Positions 1-7,989 of a stretch of DNA of 64,000 nucleotides are shown one piece after another. Location of the stretch: NCBI RefSeq assembly GCF_048268525.1, contig NZ_JBLWVH010000002.1:124001-188000 (forward strand), read 5' to 3'. This DNA is from Maricaulis sp048268525. GTDB taxonomy: Bacteria; Pseudomonadota; Alphaproteobacteria; Caulobacterales; Maricaulaceae. Position 1 is the stretch's first letter, and each line of letters opens with the position of its first letter. A program made the translations under genes and the position numbers. The notes under the pieces were generated by a model that saw nothing but the letters and a program-made list of their open reading frames with translations, did no database searches and was not told where the DNA came from.

Positions 1-554
1 TCCCGCCACATCGACGCCAGCTCGTCGGCGCTGGCCGGATAACAGACGCCGCGTGCACCGCGCGATGTGCGGGGTTTTACGACACAGGGAAACCCGCCGG
101 ACCAGTCGGCCAGATCGTCAGCGCTGGTGGGCTGCAAGGTTTGCGGATGCGGTAGGCCGACGCGTTTGACGCGCTCCAGCAAAAGGCCCTTGTCGATCCC
201 GAAGGCGATGACGTCCGGATCGGCGACCGGGACCCGCAGACCGGCCTCGCTCCATTCACGTGCCACGGGTGCCAGGGCGGCGATTTCGGCTTCGGAACCC
301 GGGATGATGATGTCGAGCTTGCGGTCCGTGCAGAGCGTTCGAACGGCCGTCCTGTAGGCCTCGGGATCGGTCGCGGAGGGCAGGACCACACTTGTAGTGC
401 CTGGCTCGAACATGCCGCCGGCCAGCGGATTGATATCGGCGGCCACCAGCTTGATGTCGGGATCGGCCTGGCGAAGCGAGCGCAAAGTGCCCAGTCCGGG
501 GGGCGCGCCCACACCGGTCACGAGGACACCCTTTGTCAGTGCGGCCAGGCTCAT
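1..554 (-). CDS. ATP-grasp enzyme, carbamoyl-phosphate-synthase-like (partial, cut by window edge)
   Basis: An open frame runs from an ATG at 554 to the window edge with no stop, giving the first 184 residues. It opens with a nucleotide-binding-like stretch (VLVTGVGAPPGLGT, residues 10-23) followed by AADINPLAGGMF, as in the pre-ATP-grasp domain of carbamoyl-phosphate-synthase large-subunit-like enzymes. VVKPRTSRGARGV near residue 155 is the first ATP-grasp lysine/glycine loop. ATP-grasp ligases join a carboxylate to an amine or thiol using ATP. The start overlaps the sulfotransferase stop (ATGA), so it is the last visible gene of the minus-strand flmG-pseG-sulfotransferase operon. A role in making or modifying an acyl or amino substituent of the flagellin sugar is inference; the substrate cannot be read from the sequence. 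Confidence 0.8.
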   Translation of the reverse strand, partial: MSLAALTKGVLVTGVGAPPGLGTLRSLRQADPDIKLVAADINPLAGGMFEPGTTSVVLPSATDPEAYRTAVRTLCTDRKLDIIIPGSEAEIAALAPVAREWSEAGLRVPVADPDVIAFGIDKGLLLERVKRVGLPHPQTLQPTSADDLADWSGGFPCVVKPRTSRGARGVCYPASADELASMWR

Positions 555-1516
555 GAGGCTCGCCACTGGTCGAGTGGCCGGCCGAGCAGGTCTTCCAGGG
601 CGGCGATCTCGGGCTCGAAACGGGCCTGCAACCTGGTGCGGGTCCGGGCGGCCATCGGTGGTATCGACACCGCATCGTCCTGGATCGGCGGGTAGACGCC
701 GTCGGCACTGGTGGCACCTGAAACACCGGTCACCGGCGCGATCAGTTCGGCGTGGAGCGTTTCGAAACTGTCCGTGTCCCGGTGGTCGTATGCCCCTTCA
801 AGGATCGGCATTTTCGAGCGCGGAATGCCGCCGGTATTGAAGCGTTTCTCGACGGTGACCGGTGCATCGGCGTCGATTTCGAGAAACTCGAAGATGCGAC
901 GCACGGTGCCGGGACCGTCCTGGTCCAGCTCGTCCTGCAGCAGAACCAGCATGCCGGGAAAGCGGTCGCGAAACTGGCGCAGGCGGTCCGCATAACAGCC
1001 CGTGTCGGCATACAGCCACTGGAAGCCCCAATTGGAGGCAATGCGCCGCGGCTCGTCGGCGAGGGCTTTTTCGAAGGAGTAGAATTCGGCGTCCCGTCGG
1101 ACATTCTGGAGATAGTGCGACCATGTGCGGTCGATCGGGGTCCTCAAAATGGCAATGATCCGCGTGTCGGGGCCGCAATAGGTCATTACACGCCGGGCCG
1201 CGATCGCCGCGTAAGCGTAATAGTCCGGCGATACGTCGCCGACCCGGGCCTGGCCGTCATGGTCGGCAAACAGTGCCTGGTAGTCGCTGACATCGGGCGC
1301 GGTGTCGAAATGATAGAAGGCCGGCCAGTAGACTGACCCGTCGCCGACGCCGGAGAAGAAGCGGCCTTCCTTGCGGACCCGGGACAGGAAGACGTCGGGA
1401 TGCTGGCTGAGATAGTGGTAAAGCGAGGTTGTACCGGACTTGGGGGCGCCGATGACCAGGAAGTTCGGCCAGACCTGGTCGATTGCGGCGCCGGAGTTCG
1501 GTGTCTCAAGGGTCAT
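551..1516 (-). CDS. PAPS-dependent sulfotransferase family protein
   Basis: 321 residues, the usual size of a bacterial Sulfotransfer_1 domain. PKSGTTS at residues 25-31 is the 5'-phosphosulfate-binding loop, and the region near IIAILRTPIDRTWSHY fits the 3'-phosphate-binding motif. The enzyme would transfer sulfate from PAPS to a hydroxyl or amine, probably on a carbohydrate, in the cytosol; there is no signal peptide or membrane segment. It lies between pseG and an ATP-grasp gene, with an ATGA overlap to the latter and about 80 bp from pseG. Context suggests the acceptor is the flagellin glycan or its nucleotide-sugar precursor. That is inference; a lipid or capsule acceptor is possible. Confidence 0.88.
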   Translation of the reverse strand: MTLETPNSGAAIDQVWPNFLVIGAPKSGTTSLYHYLSQHPDVFLSRVRKEGRFFSGVGDGSVYWPAFYHFDTAPDVSDYQALFADHDGQARVGDVSPDYYAYAAIAARRVMTYCGPDTRIIAILRTPIDRTWSHYLQNVRRDAEFYSFEKALADEPRRIASNWGFQWLYADTGCYADRLRQFRDRFPGMLVLLQDELDQDGPGTVRRIFEFLEIDADAPVTVEKRFNTGGIPRSKMPILEGAYDHRDTDSFETLHAELIAPVTGVSGATSADGVYPPIQDDAVSIPPMAARTRTRLQARFEPEIAALEDLLGRPLDQWRAS

Positions 1517-1598
1517 GGTCGGGGCAGGCCTTCTGTGAAATGGGGGGGCGAATCGTTCGCCCGCCCAGGCTCCAATGGACGCTGTTCAGCTTAAGGAT

Positions 1599-2543
1599 TT
1601 ACTGCGATTCCCTGATGGCGGTGGTGGCGAGCTCGCAAAGATGCCGGGCGACACGGCCGGCTCCGCCGCCATCGACCAGTGCCTGTCCCGTCCGGGCCAT
1701 GTCGCAACGCCTCCCAAAGTCGCTCGCAAGGGCCGTCAGGGCCGTGTCGAACCGGTGCTCGAAGCCGGGGTCCGCCGGATTGAGACTGATCCCCAGGCCT
1801 CCACTTTCGAATTGACCGGCCCGCTCGATCTGGCTGTCTACGATTGGCAGGCAAAGCGTTGGCAGGCCGGTCGCGGCGGCTTCATGCAGGGAGGTGCCTC
1901 CCGCCAGAACGCCAATGTCCGCGCGTCGCAGTGCTTCGATCATGGGTTCGACCGGACCGTCACGAGCCGGGCCACGCGTGTCGAGCTCCAGATCGGGGCA
2001 AGTCACCGCGATCCGCTCGCGGACACGGTCGAGTAGCGGGGTGACTGTGCCGCCCAGCGACAGCAGGGCACGCTTCGGTCTGTCGATGACCTTGCGCGAA
2101 GGCAGCGCCTCGCACGACCTGGGCAGGAGCAGGTATCTTGGTCCGCTCAGCGCCGGGCTGCCAGACGGCGAGAGGCCGGGCAGGAAGCCTTGTTTGACGT
2201 GCAGATCGGGAATGGCCTCATGCAGGAAATTCCCGATCAAGGTCACGTGAAACCCCGCCTCGCGCAGAGCGGAGACGCGCCGCGGGTCAGTCTGCTTCCA
2301 GTCAGCAACAAGGTGGGTGGTGCCCTGGCCACGCAGAAGGCTCGGCAGGCTGTCATCGCCGGTGAGTGTGATGCGTTTGATCGACCCGTGCAGATCCGCC
2401 GGGAGGTGATGGGGTGTTTCGGTCAGCCAGGTCACGGCAGCGCCTGCATCGGCGAGCGCGTTGGCCAGGGCGCCACATCGCATGACATGGCCGAGACCGA
2501 TTGTGGTCGAGCCGTCTGCCCGAATGGCGATCCTGGCCGGCAC
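1599..2543 (-). CDS. pseG: PseG-like UDP-2,4-diacetamido-2,4,6-trideoxy-beta-L-altropyranose hydrolase
   Basis: 314 residues from a GTG start at 2543, five bases after the stop of the upstream TPR gene; a longer reading would run deep into that gene. The N-terminus IAIRADGSTTIGLGHVMRC carries the G-x-G-H-x-x-R signature, with His19 the likely catalytic base. The C-terminal half has the GT-B-like AGGTSLHEAAATGLP motif that binds the UDP moiety. PseG removes UDP from the diacetamido-altropyranose intermediate in CMP-pseudaminic acid synthesis. PseC and PseB are encoded about 7-8 kb away in this window, supporting a pseudaminic-acid rather than a legionaminic-acid assignment. Expected to be translated together with flmG. 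Confidence 0.88.
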   Translation of the reverse strand: MPARIAIRADGSTTIGLGHVMRCGALANALADAGAAVTWLTETPHHLPADLHGSIKRITLTGDDSLPSLLRGQGTTHLVADWKQTDPRRVSALREAGFHVTLIGNFLHEAIPDLHVKQGFLPGLSPSGSPALSGPRYLLLPRSCEALPSRKVIDRPKRALLSLGGTVTPLLDRVRERIAVTCPDLELDTRGPARDGPVEPMIEALRRADIGVLAGGTSLHEAAATGLPTLCLPIVDSQIERAGQFESGGLGISLNPADPGFEHRFDTALTALASDFGRRCDMARTGQALVDGGGAGRVARHLCELATTAIRESQ

Positions 2544-2548
2544 CGGCG

Positions 2549-4345
2549 TCAGTCGTTCCTGGCGGCAAGCGCCGCCAATTCGTCCGCCACACGTTTCATC
2601 GTGTTGTCCCAGTCGCGGAAGCCGGACCCGAAGAAGGATCGTGTTTGCGGATACCAGTGCTGTCGGTCGGTGCCGAGCAGCGTCCAGGTGGAGGACCGTG
2701 CATGAATGAACCAGACCTTGCCGCCGCAGGCTGCGGCCAGGTTGGACGTGGCGTTCATCGGTCCCAGAACCAGGTCGCAGGCCGATGCGTAAGCCGCGAC
2801 CTTGTCGAGGTCCATTTTCAGGTCGATGTCGGTTGGCTGGTGAAGCGTCACGCCGAAGCGGTCTTTGGCCAGGGCCAGTTCCTCCTCGACCTTGCCGTAT
2901 TGCAGGTTGATGAAGTCGACACCCGGCGTTCTCAGAACGCCTTCCCAGGCATCGAAGGCCGAAAAGAAGCGTGAGCGGCGGGCATTCATGTTCAATGACT
3001 TCCACAGGATGCCGACCTTCAGGCCGGACCCGAAGCTGTCGATCTGCCGGCGGAAACCTGCCTGGACCTCCGGATCGGGAACAAGAAACCCTGCTTCGGA
3101 CGGGTAGTCCTCGATCCGGTTTCTGAACGCCCGGAGCGGGGTTGCCATCGGTGTCCAGTAGTCGGCACCATCCTCCAGCTTCGGCACAGCCCGGATGTCG
3201 CGTCCTTCTACCGTCGCCGACATGTGATGGCCGACCACAGCGCTCGGGAAAGACCGTTTCACCAGTGGCATCAGGCGATACTCGCAGGCGATGCGCAGCT
3301 CACCATCCGGCCCGAGGGCGTCGATCAGGTCCTTGACGACATTCATGAACAGAATTTCGTCGCCGAGCCCCTGTTCGCCGACCAGAACAAGCGTCTTGCC
3401 ACGAAGCTGGCCCGGATCGACCCCGTCCCAACGCGGAGGTTTCAGCGTGAAAAGTGTCGCCTGGGCGCGATTCGGGTCCAGCCGGCTTTCATTGGCCGCC
3501 CAGCCTTCCTCGATGTGACCGGCCGCGAGCATGACCATTGAGCGACCATGTCGCATTGTGGCTTCCTCCATGGCGTCAGCCGGGTCTTTCAGGGCCTCCT
3601 CATAGTGCGGGATCGCCAGTTCCGGCTCACCCAACAACTCGTGGATATTGGCCATGTTGTTGTGGGCACGTCCGTAGCTTGGTTTCAGGCGCAGGGCTTC
3701 CTCGTAGAAGGTCCGGGCCTGGACCGGATCGCCACTGTCATTGATCACGGTGCCCATTGAATTCCACAGTTCGTAATCTTCCTGATTGGCATAGATGGCG
3801 GTCCGAAGGATTTCCGTGGCTTCCTCGAACTTGCCGGCATCTCGGAGGACGCCGGCCAGGTTGATGGTGGCGTCAACGGCGGTCGGCGCGAGCTTGAATT
3901 GCAGCCGATAAAATTTCTCGGCCGCGTCCAGCATGTTGAGCTTCCAGGCGACGAGCCCCAGCTTCTGGTAGATTTCGGCGTCATTCGGATCGATCTTCCA
4001 GGCGGCCTCGAAGAAATCGAGTGCGCGTGACAATCTGCCCAGATTGTACAGCATCAAGCCAAGTACATGATTGGTGAGCGCCATGTCCGGTGCCAGAAGG
4101 TAGGCCTTGTGGGCCAGTCGGGCTGCGGCGATATTGTCGCCTTCTGCAGATGTTTTCATGGCGCGCTTGGCCAGGGCTGCGACCTTCTGGAAGACCCGGC
4201 GACGGTCGGCGGGGACGCGGTTCAGATGGGCATCCACGCGCACGGCCTGCCTGCCAAGCGGCACCGAGTCGCGGGTTTCGTTCTTTTCGACTTCTGCCTC
4301 GGCGGAGATTTCCGCATCAAGGTCGAGCGTGCTGGCTTGTTGCAT
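2549..4345 (-). CDS. flmG: TPR-domain glycosyltransferase resembling flagellin glycosyltransferase FlmG
   Basis: 598 residues from the ATG at 4345; an upstream in-frame TTG at 4378 is possible but an AGGA-like stretch favours the ATG. Residues of about 50-280 form tandem tetratricopeptide repeats (for example ALDFFEAAWKIDPNDAEIYQ and ARTFYEEALRLKPSYGRAHN). The C-terminal half has VGEQGLGDEILFMN and a late LGPMNATSNLAAACGG, the GT-B/GT41-like donor domain often fused to TPRs. Caulobacter FlmG has the same order, its TPR part binding flagellin and its C-terminal part attaching pseudaminic acid. The gene is adjacent to and divergent from flbT, and pseG follows it by 5 bp. A candidate CtrA box lies about 50 bp upstream. 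Confidence 0.8.
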   Translation of the reverse strand: MQQASTLDLDAEISAEAEVEKNETRDSVPLGRQAVRVDAHLNRVPADRRRVFQKVAALAKRAMKTSAEGDNIAAARLAHKAYLLAPDMALTNHVLGLMLYNLGRLSRALDFFEAAWKIDPNDAEIYQKLGLVAWKLNMLDAAEKFYRLQFKLAPTAVDATINLAGVLRDAGKFEEATEILRTAIYANQEDYELWNSMGTVINDSGDPVQARTFYEEALRLKPSYGRAHNNMANIHELLGEPELAIPHYEEALKDPADAMEEATMRHGRSMVMLAAGHIEEGWAANESRLDPNRAQATLFTLKPPRWDGVDPGQLRGKTLVLVGEQGLGDEILFMNVVKDLIDALGPDGELRIACEYRLMPLVKRSFPSAVVGHHMSATVEGRDIRAVPKLEDGADYWTPMATPLRAFRNRIEDYPSEAGFLVPDPEVQAGFRRQIDSFGSGLKVGILWKSLNMNARRSRFFSAFDAWEGVLRTPGVDFINLQYGKVEEELALAKDRFGVTLHQPTDIDLKMDLDKVAAYASACDLVLGPMNATSNLAAACGGKVWFIHARSSTWTLLGTDRQHWYPQTRSFFGSGFRDWDNTMKRVADELAALAARND

Positions 4346-4393
4346 GGTTATCAATCCTGCCTCGATTCTAACGGGCAAGGCAGGAGATTCGCT

Positions 4394-4408
4394 TTAAGAA
4401 CTCGCTAA
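4394..4408 (-). promoter_or_regulatory. candidate CtrA box upstream of flmG
   Basis: Read on the minus strand the site is TTAG-N7-TTAA, one mismatch from the CtrA consensus TTAA-N7-TTAA, and lies 49 bp upstream of the flmG start. The flbT start is about 110 bp away on the other side, so it could serve either gene. Weak by itself; similar boxes in this window sit at other flagellar promoters. Confidence 0.35.
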
Positions 4409-4518
4409 TAAGCAATGATCGTCGAGGTGTGGGCCGGAAACCATTTCTTCACCCCGTATTGCGAACGTGTGCGCAGCGACCGTCATTGATCGCGTCAATT
4501 GTCGACCGGAGGGATCAC

Positions 4519-4905
4519 ATGCCGCTCAAAATCTCGCTCAAACCCGGCGAGAAGTTTGTCCTGAACGGAGCCGTCATCGAGAATGGTGACCGTCGGGCCA
4601 ATCTTGTGCTGCAGAACAAGGCGTCCGTCCTTCGCGAGAAAGACATTCTCCATGCCGAGGACGTCGATACGCCGGTCAAGCGCATCTATTTCCCGATCAT
4701 GATGATGTATCTGTCCGACAAGACAGATGACAAACTCTATGACGAGTTCGTGCTGCGCATGAACGAGTTCATGGGAGTTGTTTCGGATCCGCAGACCCTG
4801 GGTCTGTGTGTGAATGTCAGCCGCGATGTCATGGCGAGCGAGCACTACAAGGCGCTGCTCGGCTGTCGCAAACTGATGACCTATGAAGCCGAGAGGCTGA
4901 GCTGA
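4519..4905 (+). CDS. flbT: flagellin mRNA regulator FlbT
   Basis: 128 residues beginning MPLKISLKPGEKFVLNGAVI, the typical FlbT opening, and containing LVLQNKASVLREKDIL; full family length. The ATG at 4519 is preceded by GGAGGG. In Caulobacter FlbT binds the 5' leader of flagellin mRNA and promotes its decay when the hook is unfinished. The stop overlaps the flaF start (TGATG), so the two are translationally coupled. The flagellin leaders at about 5428-5484 and 6604-6664 are the expected local targets. Confidence 0.95.
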   Translation: MPLKISLKPGEKFVLNGAVIENGDRRANLVLQNKASVLREKDILHAEDVDTPVKRIYFPIMMMYLSDKTDDKLYDEFVLRMNEFMGVVSDPQTLGLCVNVSRDVMASEHYKALLGCRKLMTYEAERLS

Positions 4906-5285
4906 TGTCCCTTCAAGCCTACCAGAAGTCCGCTGCCCGGGCGGAAGACCCGCGTGCGACCGAATACCGTTTGTTCGCCCAGGTCACGCGTTCGCTCATG
5001 AACGCCAAGACGCTTCCGATGGAAGCGGTCAAGGACCGGGCCTCCGCCATCGACTGGAACCGTCGTGTCTGGAGCAATCTGGCGCTCGATTGTGCCAGTC
5101 AGGACAACAAGCTTCCTGAAGCCCTGCGGGCCGCGATCATTTCACTGTCCATTTTCGTTTCAAAGCACGGCAGCCATGCCATGCGCAATCCGGAGGCGAT
5201 CGATGATCTGGTCGATATCAACCGGACGGTGATGCAGGGACTGATGCCGCAGGCTTCCGCGGGTGCGGGGCAAGCGGTGGGGTAA
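4905..5285 (+). CDS. flaF: flagellin synthesis regulator FlaF
   Basis: 126 residues opening MSLQAYQKSAARAEDPRATE and containing VWSNLALDCAS, the conserved FlaF pattern (family about 110-130 residues). FlaF promotes flagellin translation or secretion and acts opposite to FlbT in alphaproteobacteria. The start overlaps the flbT stop. A strong intrinsic terminator follows 36 bp after the stop, closing the flbT-flaF operon before the first flagellin. Confidence 0.94.
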   Translation: MSLQAYQKSAARAEDPRATEYRLFAQVTRSLMNAKTLPMEAVKDRASAIDWNRRVWSNLALDCASQDNKLPEALRAAIISLSIFVSKHGSHAMRNPEAIDDLVDINRTVMQGLMPQASAGAGQAVG

Positions 5286-5320
5286 CAATTGCCGACAGGG
5301 CAATAACGGCAGGCAGAATC

Positions 5321-5350
5321 AGGCACCCTCTCCCGAGGGTGCCTTTTTTA
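5321..5350 (+). terminator. intrinsic terminator after flbT-flaF
   Basis: A perfect 10-bp stem, AGGCACCCTC paired with GAGGGTGCCT across a TCCC loop, is followed by TTTTT. It separates flbT-flaF from the first flagellin transcript. Confidence 0.93.
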
Positions 5351-5400
5351 ATATCCTAAAGCATTGAAAAGTCGCGCTTATCCGGCGGCCATGCGCGGCA

Positions 5401-5416
5401 TGGCGCTTGCGATGCC
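5401..5416 (+). promoter_or_regulatory. sigma-54 type (-24/-12) promoter of flagellin 1
   Basis: TGGCGC-N5-ATGC matches the sigma-54 consensus TGGCAC-N5-TTGC, with GG and GC correctly spaced. Predicted transcription start is near 5428, giving a leader of about 57 nt before the ATG at 5485. It is the weakest of the three flagellin promoters, and no clear FlbD palindrome is seen upstream, only loose GGCA-containing stretches at about 5290-5320. Confidence 0.65.
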
Positions 5417-5484
5417 ATGTGCGGGCAAAACGCTCGCGGCTGAAAAATTCAGCCTTAAACGCATCCAGAATGGAGAGCAAAAAA

Positions 5485-6312
5485 ATGGCACTTTCTGTCA
5501 ACACCAACGCTGGGGCGATGATCGCCCTGCAGAATCTGAACAAGACGAACATGGACATGAACGAGGTTCAGAACCGCATCAATACCGGGCTGGAAGTGGC
5601 CAGTGCCAAGGACAATGGTGGTGTTTACGCCATTGCCCAGCGCATGCGCTCCCAGGTCAACGGGTATGGTGTGGTCGAGCAAAGTCTCAACCTCGCCGCG
5701 TCTGTCACCGATGTGGCTCTGGCTGCCGGTGAGGCAATTTCAGATATTCTGATCGAAATGAAGGAGAAGGCGCTCGCGGCATCTGACTCATCGCTTGATG
5801 CAGCCTCCCGGACGGCACTGAATGAAGACTTCAAGGCCCTGCGGGATCAGATCGCAACGATCACTTCTAACGCGGAATTTAACGGCACCAACCTGATCAA
5901 CGGCACGGTGACCTCGATTTCCGCACTGGCCAATTCGGACGGCTCCAACACGATTCTCATCTCCGACCAGAACTTTACTCTGGCCGGTGGTACCGTGACG
6001 GTGGCGGCCGCGGCTTCCTTCGCTTCGGCTGGTGATGCGTCAACACTCGTCACCACGATCGAGACCTCTCTCGACAATCTGAACACCTCGCTGGCGAAGC
6101 TCGGTACGGCATCGAAATCCCTCGAAATACACAAGGGTTTCGTGTCCCGCCTGAGTGATACGCTGGAGCAGGGAATTGGCAATTTGGTCGATGCCGACCT
6201 GGCCAAGGAAAGCGCAAGACTCCAGTCGCTGCAGGTCAAGCAGCAGCTGGGTGTCCAGGCGCTCTCCATCGCCAACCAGGCGCCGCAGACCATCCTGTCG
6301 TTCTTCGGCTAA
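5485..6312 (+). CDS. flagellin 1 (short alphaproteobacterial FljK-type)
   Basis: 275 residues from the ATG after GGAGAG; the longer upstream frame has no flagellin homology. It has the N-terminal D0/D1 pattern SVNTNAGAMIALQNLNKTN and the C-terminal ESARLQSLQVKQQLGVQALS; the variable middle (about 145-205) is short. Nearly identical in layout to flagellin 2. Polymerises into the filament after export through the flagellar type III apparatus. The many Ser/Thr residues in the central part (TSISALANSDGSNT) are candidate sites for O-linked pseudaminic acid by the neighbouring FlmG; this is inference. Confidence 0.96.
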   Translation: MALSVNTNAGAMIALQNLNKTNMDMNEVQNRINTGLEVASAKDNGGVYAIAQRMRSQVNGYGVVEQSLNLAASVTDVALAAGEAISDILIEMKEKALAASDSSLDAASRTALNEDFKALRDQIATITSNAEFNGTNLINGTVTSISALANSDGSNTILISDQNFTLAGGTVTVAAAASFASAGDASTLVTTIETSLDNLNTSLAKLGTASKSLEIHKGFVSRLSDTLEQGIGNLVDADLAKESARLQSLQVKQQLGVQALSIANQAPQTILSFFG

Positions 6313-6322
6313 GTTCGTCCGG

Positions 6323-6359
6323 CCGGGATCGCCTCTTTGGCGGTCCCGGTCATTTTTTT
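6323..6359 (+). terminator. intrinsic terminator of flagellin 1
   Basis: CCGGGATCGCC pairs with GGCGGTCCCGG (one G-U wobble) around TCTTT, followed by CATTTTTTT, 10 bp after the flagellin stop. Confidence 0.92.
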
Positions 6360-6422
6360 CAGTTTCGCCGGCGCTGGCGCAGACGCATGCCTGCAATCCG
6401 CCATTAACCTGATATTAATCAT

Positions 6423-6526
6423 AAAATTTTGCCGACCGGCAGAAATTTCCTAGCAAAATTCGCCTATGAACCGGCAAAATTTGCCGCCCAAATGGTTACT
6501 GGGCAAAGATTGACTCGGCAAAAACA
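6423..6526 (+). promoter_or_regulatory. cluster of FlbD-like (ftr) enhancer sites upstream of flagellin 2
   Basis: This AT-richer stretch of the 350-bp gap between flagellins 1 and 2 holds a perfect palindrome, CGGCAAAATTTGCCG (6472-6486), plus degenerate copies at about 6427-6446 (TTTTGCCGACCGGCAGAAA), 6452-6464 (AGCAAAATTCGCC) and 6511-6523 (GGGCAAAGATT, CGGCAAAAA). It sits about 90-150 bp upstream of the sigma-54 promoter, the expected enhancer distance. In Caulobacter, FlbD binds such ftr elements. Confidence 0.7.
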
Positions 6527-6576
6527 GTCCTACGAATCACGCGACTCCGAGTTAACCCTTGTGGTCAATGTCCAAT

Positions 6577-6592
6577 TGGCACCGCGCTTGCT
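6577..6592 (+). promoter_or_regulatory. sigma-54 promoter of flagellin 2
   Basis: TGGCACCGCGCTTGCT is a perfect match to TGGCAC-N5-TTGCW. Transcription would start near 6604, about 60 nt before the ATG. Confidence 0.93.
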
Positions 6593-6664
6593 CTTTCCTT
6601 GGCAGGGTCAGAAGACCCGGCGGGCAGAACGTCCGTACATCACCAGAATGGAAAGGGCCAAGAA

Positions 6665-7489
6665 ATGGCTACAATCAACACGAATGCCGGCGCCATGGTT
6701 GCGCTGCAGAACCTCAATCAGACCAACCGCGACATGGAGCAAGTCCAGAGCCGCATCAACACCGGTCTGGCTGTGGCATCCGCCAAGGATAACGGCGGCG
6801 TTTACGCGATTGCCCAGAAGATGCGTTCTGACGTCAACGGCTATGCCGCTGTCGGCAACTCGCTCGATCTGGCTGCTTCCACCACCGACGTGGCCCTCGC
6901 CGCCGGTGAAGCAATTGGCGATATCCTGATCGAGATGAAGGAAAAGGCCCTGGCTGCTTCCGACTCGTCTCTCGATACGGCGTCCCGTACGGCCCTGAAC
7001 GAAGACTTCAAGGCCCTTCGCGACCAGATCTCCACAATCGTCGACAATGCCGAATTCAATGGCACGAACCTGATCAACAACTCGGTTACGTCCATTTCGG
7101 CCCTGGCCAATGCTGACGGCTCCAACACGATCACGATCTCTGACCAGAACTTCTCTCTGGGCGGCGGCAATGTGACCGTTGCGGCTACGGCTTCCTTCGC
7201 ATCTGCTGGCGACGCTTCCACGCTCGTCGCCACGATCGAAACCTCGCTCGACAACCTGAACGCATCGCTGGCCAAGCTCGGCACCGCGTCCAGCTCGCTC
7301 GAGATCCACAAGGGTTTCGTCGGCAAGCTGTCTGACGCCCTGGAAAAGGGTATCGGCAACCTGGTCGATGCGGACCTGGCCAAAGAGAGTGCGCGTCTTC
7401 AGTCCCTGCAGGTCAAGCAACAGCTTGGCGTCCAGGCCCTGTCGATCGCCAACTCGGCACCCAGCACGATCCTGGGCTACTTCCGTTAA
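6665..7489 (+). CDS. flagellin 2 (FljK-type)
   Basis: 274 residues starting MATINTNAGAMVALQNLNQ, with full D0/D1 N- and C-terminal segments (AKESARLQSLQVKQQLGVQA). It is very close to flagellin 1 along its length, including LNEDFKALRDQI, so the two arose by a recent duplication or are kept alike by conversion. It has the strongest sigma-54 promoter and the best FlbD-like palindromes of the locus, suggesting it is the major filament subunit (inference). A GC-rich hairpin follows 10 bp after the stop. Confidence 0.96.
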   Translation: MATINTNAGAMVALQNLNQTNRDMEQVQSRINTGLAVASAKDNGGVYAIAQKMRSDVNGYAAVGNSLDLAASTTDVALAAGEAIGDILIEMKEKALAASDSSLDTASRTALNEDFKALRDQISTIVDNAEFNGTNLINNSVTSISALANADGSNTITISDQNFSLGGGNVTVAATASFASAGDASTLVATIETSLDNLNASLAKLGTASSSLEIHKGFVGKLSDALEKGIGNLVDADLAKESARLQSLQVKQQLGVQALSIANSAPSTILGYFR

Positions 7490-7498
7490 TCACGGACT

Positions 7499-7525
7499 GG
7501 ATGGCGGAGCCTCGCTCCGCCATCC
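7499..7525 (+). terminator. stable hairpin after flagellin 2
   Basis: GGATGGCGGAG pairs perfectly with CTCCGCCATCC around CCTCG. There is no U-run after it, so it may act as an mRNA-stabilising or partial attenuating hairpin before flaG rather than a full terminator. Confidence 0.6.
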
Positions 7526-7588
7526 GCCTCCGCGGTTGACGCGAACAACTAGTGAGGCGCTGATGCCTCCGCGTCAGCGAAAGTTCAA

Positions 7589-7954
7589 ATGGCAGAAACG
7601 GGGTTCAATCCGAAATCTGTTCCAGTGGCGCCCATCACCGAGAACAGAAATGTAGCTGTAGACCGCCCACGCGATGCCGTGCGGCGGGTCGAGCCCGTTC
7701 TGGACAGCGATCGTACCGCGACCGACCGGAATGCGACTTCGGATCGTTCCGCCGACATCGAGCGCCTGGCGGCGGAGAGCCTGAGCAACTCGCGTCTGAA
7801 AATCCTTCAGGACAACGCCTCTGGCCAATACATCTATCTGATGATCGATCAGGATACCGGTGAGACTGTGCGACGCTGGCCGCCGGAAAAGCATGCTGAC
7901 CTGATGGAATACCTGCGTACCCGCTCGGCCGGCATTGTTGACCAGCGCGCCTGA
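7589..7954 (+). CDS. flaG: FlaG family flagellar protein
   Basis: 121 residues. The N-terminal half is charged and probably disordered; the C-terminal half, LKILQDNASGQYIYLMIDQD followed by TGETVRRWPPEKHADL, is the compact FlaG domain (usual motif: D-x-x-T-G-E-V-V-R-x-I-P). FlaG proteins affect filament length or capping in several bacteria. It lies between flagellins 2 and 3 with no clear promoter of its own, so it may be read through from flagellin 2. Confidence 0.85.
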   Translation: MAETGFNPKSVPVAPITENRNVAVDRPRDAVRRVEPVLDSDRTATDRNATSDRSADIERLAAESLSNSRLKILQDNASGQYIYLMIDQDTGETVRRWPPEKHADLMEYLRTRSAGIVDQRA

Positions 7955-7989
7955 GCGCGTTCCGATCCAGCGACAGGTGGCACCACAAC

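Noticed and set aside
2544..3005. Longer pseG reading frame extending into the TPR-glycosyltransferase gene
   Set aside because: The extra 154 residues are the shadow of the well-supported flmG-like gene; the conserved PseG start coincides with the GTG at 2543.
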